From contig NZ_QAAD01000004.1 in the NCBI RefSeq assembly GCF_003046625.1, forward strand, positions 62,001 through 126,000: a DNA stretch of 64,000 bases, given 5' to 3'. Below, piece after piece: positions 25,589 through 34,468 of this stretch. The translations under genes were made by a program, and so were the position numbers. The first letter of the stretch is position 1. Every line of letters starts with the position of its first letter. Under the pieces are notes generated by a model. That model was given only the letters and a program-made list of their open reading frames with translations, was not told the DNA's origin and searched no databases. This DNA is from Mangrovibacterium marinum (GTDB taxonomy: Bacteria; Bacteroidota; Bacteroidia; Bacteroidales; Prolixibacteraceae).

Positions 25589-26305
25589 CTAGGGTCTGAG
25601 ACAGTCCATATATTCCTTAATGGTTTGGTGAAGCCCCAGGTAAAGTGCATCAGCAACCAACGCGTGGCCGATTGAGACTTCATCGATGTCGGGAATCATG
25701 TCGACCAGATATTTCAGATTCTTCAAATTGAGGTCGTGCCCGGCATTGATGCCCAGCCCCAGGGATTTGGCAACTTTGGCCGCTTCAACAAAGGGAGCAA
25801 CGGCTTTTTCGGCATCCTCCATATATTGGCTGGCGTACGGCTCGGTGTATAGCTCAACCCGATCGGCACCAAGGCGGTAGGCCCCTTCAACCATCAGCGG
25901 GTCGGGATCAACAAAGACTGATGTCCGGATTCCGGCTTCTTTTAGTGTTTTGATGATGGGACGCAGAAAGTCAGCCTCCTGAATGGTGTTCCATCCGTGG
26001 TCTGAAGTCAGCTGCCCCGGCTTATCGGGCACCAAGGTTGCCTGGTCGGCCTTCACATCAATCACTAATTTTATGAAATCTTCACTTGGATAGCCTTCGA
26101 TGTTTAATTCGGTGTAAATGTGTGGTTTAATATCGTATACATCTTGTCGGCGAATGTGTCTCTCATCGGGGCGAGGATGAATGGTAATCCCTTCAGCGCC
26201 AAATTTCTGACAATTAATGGCGGCATCAACAACACTGGGCATCGAACCACCTCGCGAATTTCGCAGTGTTGCTATTTTGTTTATATTTACACTTAGTCTG
26301 GTCAT
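25589..26305 (-). CDS. pdxJ: Pyridoxine 5'-phosphate synthase
   Basis: 238 aa from ATG 26305 (MTRLSVNINKIATLRNSRGG, the standard N-terminus). The upstream in-frame codon at 26326 overlaps a -7 box and is rejected. PdxJ TIM-barrel signatures: VDAAINCQKFGAEGITIHPRPDERHI (catalytic His and Arg) with the family DV next to it, ELNIEGYPS, FVDPDP and GINAGHDLNLKNL with a conserved His. It condenses 1-deoxy-D-xylulose 5-phosphate-type and amino-acetone phosphate precursors to pyridoxine 5'-phosphate. It is divergent from the CBS/nadK block. Confidence 0.95.
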   Translation of the reverse strand: MTRLSVNINKIATLRNSRGGSMPSVVDAAINCQKFGAEGITIHPRPDERHIRRQDVYDIKPHIYTELNIEGYPSEDFIKLVIDVKADQATLVPDKPGQLTSDHGWNTIQEADFLRPIIKTLKEAGIRTSVFVDPDPLMVEGAYRLGADRVELYTEPYASQYMEDAEKAVAPFVEAAKVAKSLGLGINAGHDLNLKNLKYLVDMIPDIDEVSIGHALVADALYLGLHQTIKEYMDCLRP

Positions 26306-26323
26306 AATAATTAAATCGATGTG

Positions 26324-26331
26324 CAAATTTA
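26324..26331 (-). promoter_or_regulatory. pdxJ: -7 box for pdxJ
   Basis: TAAATTTG on the minus strand matches TAnnTTTG, 19 bp upstream of the chosen ATG. It rules out the longer reading frame as the translated one. Confidence 0.5.
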
Positions 26332-26362
26332 CAATTTAATTGTTTGAACCTGAAAATTAAGA

Positions 26363-27037
26363 TTGAAAGAATTGTTAGCAAGAGAACTCATATCAGATGT
26401 AATTCCGTCATTGCGCCTGACCGACAACGGCCAGAAAGCATTGAACTGGATGGAAATTTTTCGTATTTCGCATTTGCCCATTGTGGACGATCATCGCTAT
26501 ATTGGCCTGATTTCGGATAAAACCATTTACGATTTGGATTTGAACGAGGTTGAAATGGCTGATTGCTGCGATAATTTGCTGCAACCTCACGTGCATCGAA
26601 ATCAGCATATTTACGAAGTGGTGTCCATTGTCTCGGAGATGAAGCTTTCGTTGGTGCCGGTTTTGGATGACGATCACCAGTATCTGGGCGTGATCAGCGC
26701 AACCGACCTGGCACATAAATTTGCCGATTTGGTCGCCGTGAAAGAGCCCGGAGGTGTCATTGTGTTGGAGCTCAATCCGATCGATTATTCCTTGTCGGAA
26801 ATTGCCCGGATTGTAGAGGGTAACGATGCCAAAATCTTAAGCTTTTACGTTTCGAGAGCCGAAAATGCGAATCAGCTTTTGGTGACCTTAAAGGTGAACC
26901 AGATGGATCTGTCGGGTATTATCCAGACCTTCGTGCGTTTCGATTATACCATACGTTCGGTTTTTATGGATGAAAGCATCCTGAAGAATATGTATGACGA
27001 TCGATTTGAATTATTAATGAAATACATGAATATTTAG
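26363..27037 (+). CDS. CBS-domain protein
   Basis: 224 aa. Two CBS units fill residues 5-125 (ELISDVIPSLRLTDNGQKAL, HLPIVDDHRYIGLISD; ELISDV-like second copy VSEMKLSLVPVLDDDHQYLGVISATDL), followed by an ACT-like tail. CBS pairs bind adenine nucleotides and regulate partner proteins. No ATG precedes the domain: the frame opens with TTG at 26363 after a stop at 26351, and a second TTG at 26372 is equally possible. This gene is next to nadK (8-bp gap), the order commonly seen in Bacteroidota, so a regulatory link with NAD(P) metabolism is an inference. Start uncertain, family certain. Confidence 0.8.
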   Translation: MKELLARELISDVIPSLRLTDNGQKALNWMEIFRISHLPIVDDHRYIGLISDKTIYDLDLNEVEMADCCDNLLQPHVHRNQHIYEVVSIVSEMKLSLVPVLDDDHQYLGVISATDLAHKFADLVAVKEPGGVIVLELNPIDYSLSEIARIVEGNDAKILSFYVSRAENANQLLVTLKVNQMDLSGIIQTFVRFDYTIRSVFMDESILKNMYDDRFELLMKYMNI

Positions 27038-27045
27038 AATTAAGC

Positions 27046-27930
27046 ATGACGAGCGTAGCTGTTTTTGGACTCCGTATTGACTCTTCCTTTATGCCCGACC
27101 TCAATCGGCTGTTTGCGCTGCTTCACGAGCGCGGCATTCCAATTTATATTTACAAACCTTTTTACGACTCCATAGAGGATCGTTGCTCCTGCAACTCGGG
27201 CATCGCAGGTTTTTTCACTTTTGGCTATGAGTTGCCCGAGTCGGTCGAGTTTCTCTTCAGCATTGGCGGCGACGGAACGCTTTTGAAGTCGATGCTAACC
27301 TTGAAGAATAAATCAATCCCCGTGATTGGCTTTAATACCGGGAGATTGGGCTTTTTATCGGCCATTTCGAGGGAGGATATGGCTGAAGCCATCGAGATGA
27401 TCTTTGCCGGGCAGTATGAAATTGAAGAACGTTCGGTGCTTCAATTCGAAGAAGGTACCGATTTATTTGGCGATTTTAACTATGCGTTAAACGAGGTTAC
27501 GGTCACTAAAATGGATAATTCATCCATGATAAGTATTCATACTTTTTTAGATGATGAATATTTAACAACCTATTGGGCCGACGGGCTGATCATCAGTACG
27601 CCGACCGGTTCAACGGCTTATTCGTTAAGTGTGGGAGGACCTATTTTGCCGCCAAATTCGAACAGTTTCGTGATTACGCCTATTGCGCCTCATAACCTAA
27701 CCATGCGGCCGATTGTTGTGCCCGATAATTGCCGTATTCGGCTGAGCGTGGAAGGGCGGGGGCAACAATTTTTGTGTTCGCTTGACTCGCGATCGCAAGC
27801 CATCAATTTCCCGGGGACGGTTGAAATTCGAAAAGCCAATTTTCAGGTTAAAACACTGAAACTCCCGGGTTATGGCTTCTTTAGCACTTTGCGTAACAAA
27901 TTGATGTGGGGAACCGACCGTCGAAATTAA
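27046..27930 (+). CDS. nadK: NAD kinase
   Basis: 294 aa. The GGDG motif is at residues 74-77 (SIGGDGTLLKSM, Asp76 catalytic), NEV lies in YALNEVTVTK, and the NAD-binding STPTGSTAYSLSVGGPI is present with PIAPHNLTMRPIVV after it. It phosphorylates NAD to NADP with ATP in the cytoplasm. It follows the CBS gene by 8 bp and is likely co-transcribed with it. Confidence 0.95.
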   Translation: MTSVAVFGLRIDSSFMPDLNRLFALLHERGIPIYIYKPFYDSIEDRCSCNSGIAGFFTFGYELPESVEFLFSIGGDGTLLKSMLTLKNKSIPVIGFNTGRLGFLSAISREDMAEAIEMIFAGQYEIEERSVLQFEEGTDLFGDFNYALNEVTVTKMDNSSMISIHTFLDDEYLTTYWADGLIISTPTGSTAYSLSVGGPILPPNSNSFVITPIAPHNLTMRPIVVPDNCRIRLSVEGRGQQFLCSLDSRSQAINFPGTVEIRKANFQVKTLKLPGYGFFSTLRNKLMWGTDRRN

Positions 27931-28006
27931 TTTTCTGACTTAACAATTTTTAACCTCAATTTGGGTTTTATAGTATGCGGCAAGCATGATGTTTTGAGAA
28001 TTATAT

Positions 28007-28014
28007 TACTTTTG
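28007..28014 (+). promoter_or_regulatory. -7 box ahead of the DUF6089-uppS-bamA block
   Basis: TACTTTTG matches TAnnTTTG, 99 bp before the DUF6089 start and after a 77-bp non-coding stretch behind nadK. It may start the envelope operon separately from nadK. Confidence 0.45.
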
Positions 28015-28113
28015 TAGCCTTTGGAAGGTGTTATGTTCAGATGTAATATTGATGCTTGAAACAACTGGCAATGCTGTCTTTTTTCAACCCGTTCATCAAA
28101 AAAAAGATTGTAC

Positions 28114-28845
28114 ATGAAAAGATTGTTTCTCGTAGTCTTGGGCTTGATCTTAATTCAATTTGCACAAGCTCAACAACAAACAGCTGACATCGGCCTTTGG
28201 GGTGGCTTAGGTACATATTCGGGTGATATGACCTATGTCAAAACATCAAGTTCTTTGGGACCCGCTGCCGGAATATTTTTGCGCTATAATTTTAATCCGC
28301 GCTATTCCATCCGGGGGACCGTCATGTTGGAAAGAATGAAAGCTGAAGGTGAATACGAATCATCAGCCTGGGCGTTCAGTAAAACAGTTACCGACGTCTC
28401 GGCCATGTTCGAATTCAACTTTTTTAAATACATCATTGGAAGTAGTAAGCATAGCATTACAACTTACCTGATTGGCGGATTGGGTGTAAGTATGTATCCT
28501 TATCAGTTTGACGCGGACTCATTAAATGCCGTTGGTGCTTATGTTGATCCTGCTGCTGACGATAAGAATGTTGCTGCGTTAAATATTCCCTTTGGTTTTG
28601 GGGTTAAATTTAATATCGGCGAAAGATGGAGCGTGGGGCTGGAAAGCCAGTTTCGGAAATATTTCGACGATCGAATGGATAACCTGGATGATCCTAAAGC
28701 TTTTGTTGATCCAACAACCAATGTTTTGACAGAGTACCGAAGTACACTCCATAATAATGATTGGACCTATCATCTGGGGGTGCATGTTTGCTACCGGTTT
28801 TACCAGGGAGGCAAAAAATGCCCGGCCTATGATAATATAAATTAG
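28114..28845 (+). CDS. DUF6089-type outer-membrane beta-barrel protein
   Basis: 243 aa from ATG 28114 (MKRLFLVVLGLILIQFAQAQ, a clean signal peptide; a TTG six bases earlier is not needed). The mature part starts with ADIGLWGGLGTYSGDM and has short amphipathic strands with GIFLRYNFNPRYSIRG, like small eight-stranded OmpA/OMP_b-brl barrels. The function is unknown. In Bacteroidota such a gene is often found directly ahead of uppS and bamA, as here (1-bp gap to uppS), so it is likely part of the envelope-assembly operon. Confidence 0.8.
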   Translation: MKRLFLVVLGLILIQFAQAQQQTADIGLWGGLGTYSGDMTYVKTSSSLGPAAGIFLRYNFNPRYSIRGTVMLERMKAEGEYESSAWAFSKTVTDVSAMFEFNFFKYIIGSSKHSITTYLIGGLGVSMYPYQFDADSLNAVGAYVDPAADDKNVAALNIPFGFGVKFNIGERWSVGLESQFRKYFDDRMDNLDDPKAFVDPTTNVLTEYRSTLHNNDWTYHLGVHVCYRFYQGGKKCPAYDNIN

Positions 28846-28846
28846 A

Positions 28847-29590
28847 ATGACTTTGAAAGATAAACTTAATACGAATAAGATCCCTGAGCACGTCGCAATT
28901 ATCATGGATGGAAACGGTCGATGGGCCGCTTTACATGGCAATGAACGTGTATTCGGACACGAGAATGGAGTCGAGTCTGTTCGCTCTGTAGTTGAAGGAG
29001 CTGCCGAAATCGGTATTAAGTACCTTACTCTTTACGCCTTTTCCACCGAAAATTGGTCGCGCCCGCAAGCCGAGGTCGACGCCCTGATGGGACTGTTGGT
29101 GCACGCTATAAATAATGAAACAGAAGAGCTGAAGCGAAAGAATGTCAAGCTGAGTATGATCGGCGATGTGAATAGCTTGCCTGGCGAAGTGCAGCAAAAA
29201 TTGAATTGGTCGATCGAAGAGCTGAAAGACTGCAACGGGCTTCAGTTGGTTCTGGCGCTAAGCTACAGCTCCCGGTGGGAGATTACTGAGGCAATGCGCC
29301 AAATCGCAGTCGATGTGAAAGATGAAAAGATAGAACCTCAAGATATAAACAAAGAACTAATTGATAAATATTTAGCTACGAATGGAATCCCCGATCCTGA
29401 GTTACTTATCCGCACGAGCGGCGAAGCTCGAATAAGTAACTTTTTGTTATGGCAGATCGCCTATACCGAGTTTTATTTTACGCCGGTATTATGGCCCGAC
29501 TTTAACAAGGAAAACTTGTTTGAAGCGGTGTACGACTTTCAAAACAGAGAACGTCGTTTCGGAAAAACCAGTCAACAAATTGTGAGCTAA
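28847..29590 (+). CDS. uppS: Isoprenyl transferase (undecaprenyl diphosphate synthase)
   Basis: 247 aa. VAIIMDGNGRWA has the catalytic Asp21 and the phosphate-binding residues. YLTLYAFSTENWSRP, then IRTSGEARISNFLLWQIAYTEFYF and WPDFN complete the cis-prenyltransferase signature. It builds the C55 lipid carrier for peptidoglycan and surface polysaccharides. It is at the membrane face in the cytoplasm. Gap to the DUF6089 gene 1 bp and to bamA 14 bp, so translation is probably coupled. Confidence 0.95.
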   Translation: MTLKDKLNTNKIPEHVAIIMDGNGRWAALHGNERVFGHENGVESVRSVVEGAAEIGIKYLTLYAFSTENWSRPQAEVDALMGLLVHAINNETEELKRKNVKLSMIGDVNSLPGEVQQKLNWSIEELKDCNGLQLVLALSYSSRWEITEAMRQIAVDVKDEKIEPQDINKELIDKYLATNGIPDPELLIRTSGEARISNFLLWQIAYTEFYFTPVLWPDFNKENLFEAVYDFQNRERRFGKTSQQIVS

Positions 29591-29604
29591 ACAATAATCA
29601 GGAA

Positions 29605-32190
29605 ATGCACAAAATCAAAATTTTCTTCGTATTCCTTATGATGAGTGTGGCTGCCTTTGCTCAGGAAGAAGGTACCAACTTTTCAATTTACTATTCAAGT
29701 CCAAAGAAATATACGATAGCCGATATTGAAGTTGTCGGAATTCGCTATTTGGATACGAACGTGTTAATTCAGGTCTCCGGACTAACAGTAGGGGAGGAAA
29801 TTACCGTTCCGGGTGAGGAAATCTCCAACGCCATAAAAAAGCTTTGGGGAAATCAGATGTTTTCTGACGTTCGTATTGAAGCGACCAAAGTTGTCGGAGA
29901 TCAAATATGGCTGCAAATTCAGTTGCAGGAACGGCCGCGCCTGGCGGATGTGAATTTCTTTGGTGTCAGCAAATCGGAACGCGATGATATTACAGAACGC
30001 GTATTGTTATTAAAAGGTAGTCAGGTTACCGATAATCAACTGATTAATGCAGAGCGAATTATTTCCGGAATCTTTCACGAAAAAGGATTCTTGAACACGG
30101 AGGTGAACATCGTTCAACGTGACGATACAAGCCAGGTAAATAGTGTTATCCTGGATATAATGGTGGATAAAAAGGAAAAAGTTAAGGTTGAACAGATTGT
30201 TTTTCATGGTGTTGGAAACTTAAGCGATAGTCAATTGCGGAAGGCCATGAAGAAAACAAATCAACGCGGAATAAGGAACTTCTTTCGTACTAAGAAGTTT
30301 CTTCAAGATAAATATAAGGAAGACAAGGGGTTAATTATTGATAAATACAATGAAAGAGGATATCGCGATGCTACCATTGTAGCCGACACGATTACTCCTT
30401 TGCCAAATAGCCGCGTGAAGATTGATATTTATCTTGATGAAGGCGATAAATATTACTTTGGTGATGTTCGATGGATGGGGAATACCGTGTATCCTTCTGA
30501 TTATCTGGATGCTGTGCTTGGTGTGAAGAAGGGGGATGTGTTCGATCAGAAGACTTTGAACAAGCGCTTGAATGAAGATGAAGATGCAGTAAGCAACCTT
30601 TATTTAGATAACGGTTATCTTTTCTTCAATCTCGAACCGGTAGAGGCTAGTATTGAGGACGATACGATTAATTATGAAATGCGGATCTACGAAGGAACGC
30701 AAGCAACTATTAATAAGGTAATTATTGAAGGGAATACAAAAACTCATGAGCATGTGGCTCGTCGTGAGTTGCGGACCTACCCGGGTGATCTTTTTAGTAA
30801 GGCACTGATTATTCGTTCAGTACGTGAGTTGTCGCAGTTAGGACACTTTGACCCTGAAGCAATTAATCCCGTTCCGGTTCCTCATCCAGAGGACGGTACG
30901 GTAGATATTAAATATGAGCTGCAGGAAAAGGCAAACGACCAGATTGAATTGTCAGGTGGTTGGGGGGCACGTATGTTTGTGGGTACCATTGGTTTACGTT
31001 TCTCTAACTTCTCCGTTCGCAATATCCTTAACAAAGAGGCCTGGCGTCCGCTGCCAACCGGCGATGGACAAACCCTGGCAATCCGCGCACAAACCAGTGG
31101 AAAATTTTATAACTCATACAGCCTTTCATTTGTGGAGCCTTGGTTAGGAGGTAAAAAGCCAAACTCATTCTCGATTTCACTTTCACGTTCTCGGGTAAAC
31201 TACTCTGCAAATAATTATTATAACAGTAGTTACAGTCCTTATGGAAGTGGTTACTCCAGTTATAATTATGGCTACGGCTACGGTTATGGATACAATTACG
31301 ATTACGAAGAATCGTCGGCTGATCAAATTCAGATCACTTCGTCTGTTTCTCTCGGTTATGGTTACCGGTTAAAATGGCCCGATGATTATTTTCAGGTTTA
31401 TCACGAAGTAGCCTACCAACGTTACAAGTTGCAGAACATGGCCAACTATTATTATTTCCTGAGTGATGATAATGATGACGGAAGTGGGCAATTTAACAAT
31501 TTGAGTTTCAAAACAACTTTTGCCCGAAACTCAGTTGACCAACCACTGTTCCCGCGGAGCGGATCGGAATTTTCACTTTCGTTACAATTCACTCCTCCAT
31601 TTTCGCTGATCAATGGAGTTGACTATAGTCGAACGGATTTGACAAGTGAAGAAAGGTACAGTTGGATTGAATATCACAAGTGGAAATTCAAAGGTGGATG
31701 GTATACTCCTTTGTCTAAAAACAGAAACTTGGTTTTGCGCACGAATGTAGAGTACGGATTCCTCGGCTATTATGATAAGGATAGGCGATCGCCCTTCGAG
31801 AGGTTTAGGGTTGGTGGATCCGGAATGTCGGGATACAATTTTTATGGTGCCGACATTGTTTCACTGCGTGGTTATCAGGATTATAGTATGAGTCCGACCA
31901 CAGGTTCGAATATGTATGATAAAGTTACCCTGGAGTTGCGCTATCCGGTTACCTTGAAGCCTTCGGCCACGATCTATGTGCTTGGTTTTATGGAAGGTGG
32001 GAACGCGTGGATGAACTTCGAAGACTATAATCCATTCGATCTCAAGCGATCAGCGGGTCTCGGTGTGCGAATATTCCTGCCGATGTTCGGTCTGATGGGG
32101 ATTGACTGGGGCTATGGTTTCGACGATATTAACGGCGACGATTCCGTCTCCGGAAGTCAATTCCACTTTGTTATTGGACAGCAGTTCTGA
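29605..32190 (+). CDS. bamA: Outer-membrane assembly factor BamA (Omp85)
   Basis: 861 aa, typical for Bacteroidota BamA. Signal peptide (IFFVFLMMSVAAFAQ), about five POTRA domains up to residue 440, and a C-terminal 16-strand barrel ending in FHFVIGQQF with a terminal Phe. RAQTSGKFYNSYSLSFVEPWLGG and RFRVGGSGMSGYNFYG are barrel signatures; the latter carries the conserved loop-6 region. It inserts outer-membrane proteins. One barrel loop (about residues 530-570) is unusually tyrosine-rich with NYGYGYGYGYNYDY repeats. It stands between uppS and the two Skp genes, a functional group for envelope biogenesis. Confidence 0.95.
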   Translation: MHKIKIFFVFLMMSVAAFAQEEGTNFSIYYSSPKKYTIADIEVVGIRYLDTNVLIQVSGLTVGEEITVPGEEISNAIKKLWGNQMFSDVRIEATKVVGDQIWLQIQLQERPRLADVNFFGVSKSERDDITERVLLLKGSQVTDNQLINAERIISGIFHEKGFLNTEVNIVQRDDTSQVNSVILDIMVDKKEKVKVEQIVFHGVGNLSDSQLRKAMKKTNQRGIRNFFRTKKFLQDKYKEDKGLIIDKYNERGYRDATIVADTITPLPNSRVKIDIYLDEGDKYYFGDVRWMGNTVYPSDYLDAVLGVKKGDVFDQKTLNKRLNEDEDAVSNLYLDNGYLFFNLEPVEASIEDDTINYEMRIYEGTQATINKVIIEGNTKTHEHVARRELRTYPGDLFSKALIIRSVRELSQLGHFDPEAINPVPVPHPEDGTVDIKYELQEKANDQIELSGGWGARMFVGTIGLRFSNFSVRNILNKEAWRPLPTGDGQTLAIRAQTSGKFYNSYSLSFVEPWLGGKKPNSFSISLSRSRVNYSANNYYNSSYSPYGSGYSSYNYGYGYGYGYNYDYEESSADQIQITSSVSLGYGYRLKWPDDYFQVYHEVAYQRYKLQNMANYYYFLSDDNDDGSGQFNNLSFKTTFARNSVDQPLFPRSGSEFSLSLQFTPPFSLINGVDYSRTDLTSEERYSWIEYHKWKFKGGWYTPLSKNRNLVLRTNVEYGFLGYYDKDRRSPFERFRVGGSGMSGYNFYGADIVSLRGYQDYSMSPTTGSNMYDKVTLELRYPVTLKPSATIYVLGFMEGGNAWMNFEDYNPFDLKRSAGLGVRIFLPMFGLMGIDWGYGFDDINGDDSVSGSQFHFVIGQQF

Positions 32191-32257
32191 TACTTAGCGC
32201 TTTGGCTTGGATTTTGTGTTTATTGGTTTTCAGTAGGAACAATTAAATGGAACACAC

Positions 32258-32770
32258 ATGAAAAAGATCGCATTTATTGTTGCATTTCTGCTTGTTGCAG
32301 GTGCGACCTGGGCACAGAAATATGCCTTTGTAGATACAGATTATATTCTGGAAAATATTCCGGCCTATACCGCTGCTCAACAGCAATTGGATCAGATTTC
32401 CAATCAGTACCAGAAGGAACTTGAAACTATGCATGCTGAACTGGAAAAAATGTACAGTGATTACCAAACCGAGGCAGTCTTGCTATCGGATGATATGAAA
32501 CGCAAACGCGAAGATGTAATTATTTCGAAGGAGAAGGAATACAAATCCGCTCAGCGACAGTATTTTGGTCCCGAGGGAGAACTGTATAAAAAGCGTGAAG
32601 GATTTGTTAAGCCCATACAGGATGATATCTTCAATGCAGTGCAGGAAATCGCAAACGAAGGCAGTTATGCCGTGATTTTTGACAAGTCGGGAGGAATGTC
32701 GATGTTGTATACCAATCCGAAGTTCGACTTAAGCGATCAGGTTTTGCAAAAACTTGGTTATAAGAATTAA
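32258..32770 (+). CDS. OmpH/Skp-family periplasmic chaperone, first copy
   Basis: 170 aa with a signal peptide (MKKIAFIVAFLLVAGATWAQ). The mature part begins KYAFVDTDYILENIPAY and is mostly a long helical coiled coil (about 45-125: AQQQLDQISNQYQKELETMHAELEKM) with a small beta core at the end (YAVIFDKSGGMSMLY). Skp trimers hold unfolded outer-membrane proteins in the periplasm. It follows bamA by 67 bp and is paired with a second copy 42 bp downstream, a common Bacteroidota arrangement. Confidence 0.9.
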   Translation: MKKIAFIVAFLLVAGATWAQKYAFVDTDYILENIPAYTAAQQQLDQISNQYQKELETMHAELEKMYSDYQTEAVLLSDDMKRKREDVIISKEKEYKSAQRQYFGPEGELYKKREGFVKPIQDDIFNAVQEIANEGSYAVIFDKSGGMSMLYTNPKFDLSDQVLQKLGYKN

Positions 32771-32812
32771 TATTCTAAATTTGTTCACCAAAATTAACAT
32801 CAATATAAGATT

Positions 32813-33319
32813 ATGAAAAACGTTGTGAAAATTTGTCTGGTAGCGATTATGTTGTTTTCAGCAGGAATTGTTAAAGCACAAAACTTGAAGTTTGCGCATA
32901 TCGATTCACAAGCTTTAATACAAGAGATGCCTGAAACTGCAGCTGCCCAAAAAACACTGGAAGCTCAGGCCAAAGGTCTTGAGGATCAGTTAGCCAGTAT
33001 GCAAAAGGAATTTCAAGATAAAGTAGCAGAATATACTCAAAAAGCAGATTCATTGACCGATATCGTGCGTCAGGCTAAGGAAGAAGATTTGCAGAATCTG
33101 CAACAACGGATTCAAACATTCAATCAGAGTGCACAGCAAAAGATGCAGCAAAAGCAAGCTGAGTTGATGCAGCCGATTCTTAAAAAGGCAAACGAAACAA
33201 TTGAAGTGGTCGCTAAAGAGCAAGGGGTTATTTATGTATTCGATTCCAATGCTGTGTTGTATAAATCAAACGCAAGTATCGATTTACTACCGTTGGTTAA
33301 GGCAAAATTAGGCATGTAA
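32813..33319 (+). CDS. OmpH/Skp-family periplasmic chaperone, second copy
   Basis: 168 aa, signal peptide ending GIVKAQ, then LKFAHIDSQALIQEMPETAAAQK and a Gln-rich coiled coil (about 45-125) with a C-terminal beta core GVIYVFDSNAVLYKS. It is clearly a paralogue of the gene before it, with low sequence identity. The two presumably share or divide the holdase task for outer-membrane proteins inserted by BamA. Followed directly by a terminator. Confidence 0.9.
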   Translation: MKNVVKICLVAIMLFSAGIVKAQNLKFAHIDSQALIQEMPETAAAQKTLEAQAKGLEDQLASMQKEFQDKVAEYTQKADSLTDIVRQAKEEDLQNLQQRIQTFNQSAQQKMQQKQAELMQPILKKANETIEVVAKEQGVIYVFDSNAVLYKSNASIDLLPLVKAKLGM

Positions 33320-33340
33320 TTTCAAGCTATAAATTATCGA

Positions 33341-33377
33341 AAAGCCATCTGTTTCAGGTGGCTTTTTTTATTTTTGT
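33341..33377 (+). terminator. Terminator after the Skp pair, merging with the murI promoter
   Basis: Stem AAGCCATCTG / CAGGTGGCTT (one G-T pair) followed by TTTTTTATTTTT. The same tract holds TATTTTTG (33369-33376), a good -7 box, 15 bp ahead of the murI ATG, so end of one unit and start of the next seem to overlap. Confidence 0.75.
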
Positions 33378-33391
33378 CGAAAAGCTATTAC

Positions 33392-34228
33392 ATGTCATCA
33401 GAATATCATCCCATTGGTGTTTTCGACTCAGGCTATGGCGGACTGACTGTGTTGAAGGAGTTTGTTAACCAACTTCCCGAATATGATTTTTTGTATCTGG
33501 GCGACAATGCGCGTACACCCTACGGTACCCGCTCGTTCGATGTGGTGTACGAGTACACGCTTCAGGCTGTTAAAGCTTTGTTCGAGCAAGGTTGCAGGTT
33601 GGTGATTTTGGCTTGCAATACGGCCTCTGCAAAGGCTTTACGGACTATTCAGCAACGCGATCTGCCACAGATCGATCCCGCCAGGCGGGTGTTGGGCGTG
33701 ATTCGTCCCAGTGTTGAATATGCGTCAAAATCGACCAAAAACGGGCATGTTGGCATTCTGGCAACTTCGGGTACTGTTGCCTCCCGATCGTATCCCATAG
33801 AGCTCGAAAAATGGTCGGGTGGCTGCGTGACAAATACAACCCAGCAGGCCTGCCCCATGTGGGTACCGGTGGTCGAAAATAGTGAGATCGGTACCGTTGG
33901 AGCCGATTATTTTATCCGGCGAGATTTGGAACGCCTGTTTAATAGCGATCCGCAGTTGGACACTTTAATTTTGGGCTGCACTCATTATCCGCTCTTAATC
34001 GATAGCATCCGGCAGTATTTGCCCAAGCCTGACGTGGAGATTGTGGAGCAGGGGAAGATCGTTGCAGCCAGTTTAGTCGATTACCTGTCGCGACATCCCG
34101 AAGTGGACCAGGCGTGCACGAAGAACGGACGCCTGAATTACCTGACGACCGAGCAGGTTGAACTCTTTGAGCGTCGGGCCCGGCAGTTTATGGGGCAGGA
34201 GGTAAAGGCGCAGAAAATTCACCTTTAA
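33392..34228 (+). CDS. murI: Glutamate racemase
   Basis: 278 aa from ATG 33392 (MSSEYHPIGVFDSGYGGLTV); a TTG at 33374 lies in the terminator/promoter tract and is rejected. Asp12-Ser13 of FDSGYGGLTV and GDNARTPYGTRS are conserved. The two catalytic cysteines are in VILACNTASAKAL and LILGCTHYPLL. It makes D-glutamate for peptidoglycan in the cytoplasm. It closes the envelope block that begins with the CBS gene. Confidence 0.95.
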   Translation: MSSEYHPIGVFDSGYGGLTVLKEFVNQLPEYDFLYLGDNARTPYGTRSFDVVYEYTLQAVKALFEQGCRLVILACNTASAKALRTIQQRDLPQIDPARRVLGVIRPSVEYASKSTKNGHVGILATSGTVASRSYPIELEKWSGGCVTNTTQQACPMWVPVVENSEIGTVGADYFIRRDLERLFNSDPQLDTLILGCTHYPLLIDSIRQYLPKPDVEIVEQGKIVAASLVDYLSRHPEVDQACTKNGRLNYLTTEQVELFERRARQFMGQEVKAQKIHL

Positions 34229-34234
34229 TACCGG

Positions 34235-34282
34235 AATAGATCGTTAGGTGTTCCGATTTCAGACTATCGGACATTTGTAACG
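34235..34282. repeat. Interspersed 48-bp intergenic repeat, copy 2
   Basis: It matches 8807-8854 at 41 of 48 positions with no gap. The core CCGATTTCAGACTATCGG forms a dyad CCGAT/ATCGG in this copy. It lies 7 bp after murI and 185 bp before the convergent nucleotidyltransferase stop. No gene is seen in the rest of the 240-bp gap. Confidence 0.65.
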
Positions 34283-34405
34283 CAGAATGTTTTGACAAAC
34301 CACTTGTCGAATCCGCAAGGCGCGGAAGGGGAGGTTATTCTGCAAAAGCGGCGAAGCATTTATACCGTTTTACAGGCTTTTGAGTGGGACTATTGGCCGA
34401 ATAAA

Positions 34406-34443
34406 TAAACAGGAAGGCCCAAAGTCATCGAACCTCCCTGTTT
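34406..34443 (-). terminator. Terminator of the nucleotidyltransferase gene
   Basis: Stem AAACAGGAAGG / CCTCCCTGTTT with one mismatch. Read on the minus strand, it is followed by TTTATTTATT. It begins 25 bp past the stop codon. Confidence 0.65.
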
Positions 34444-34468
34444 TGATCGGGCTGAGTTTGCTCTTATT

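Noticed and set aside
25441-25683. N-terminal extension of the hydrolase frame back to 25683
   Set aside because: It passes through the pdxJ terminator and overlaps the pdxJ coding region; family members start at the internal MELFFREEG.
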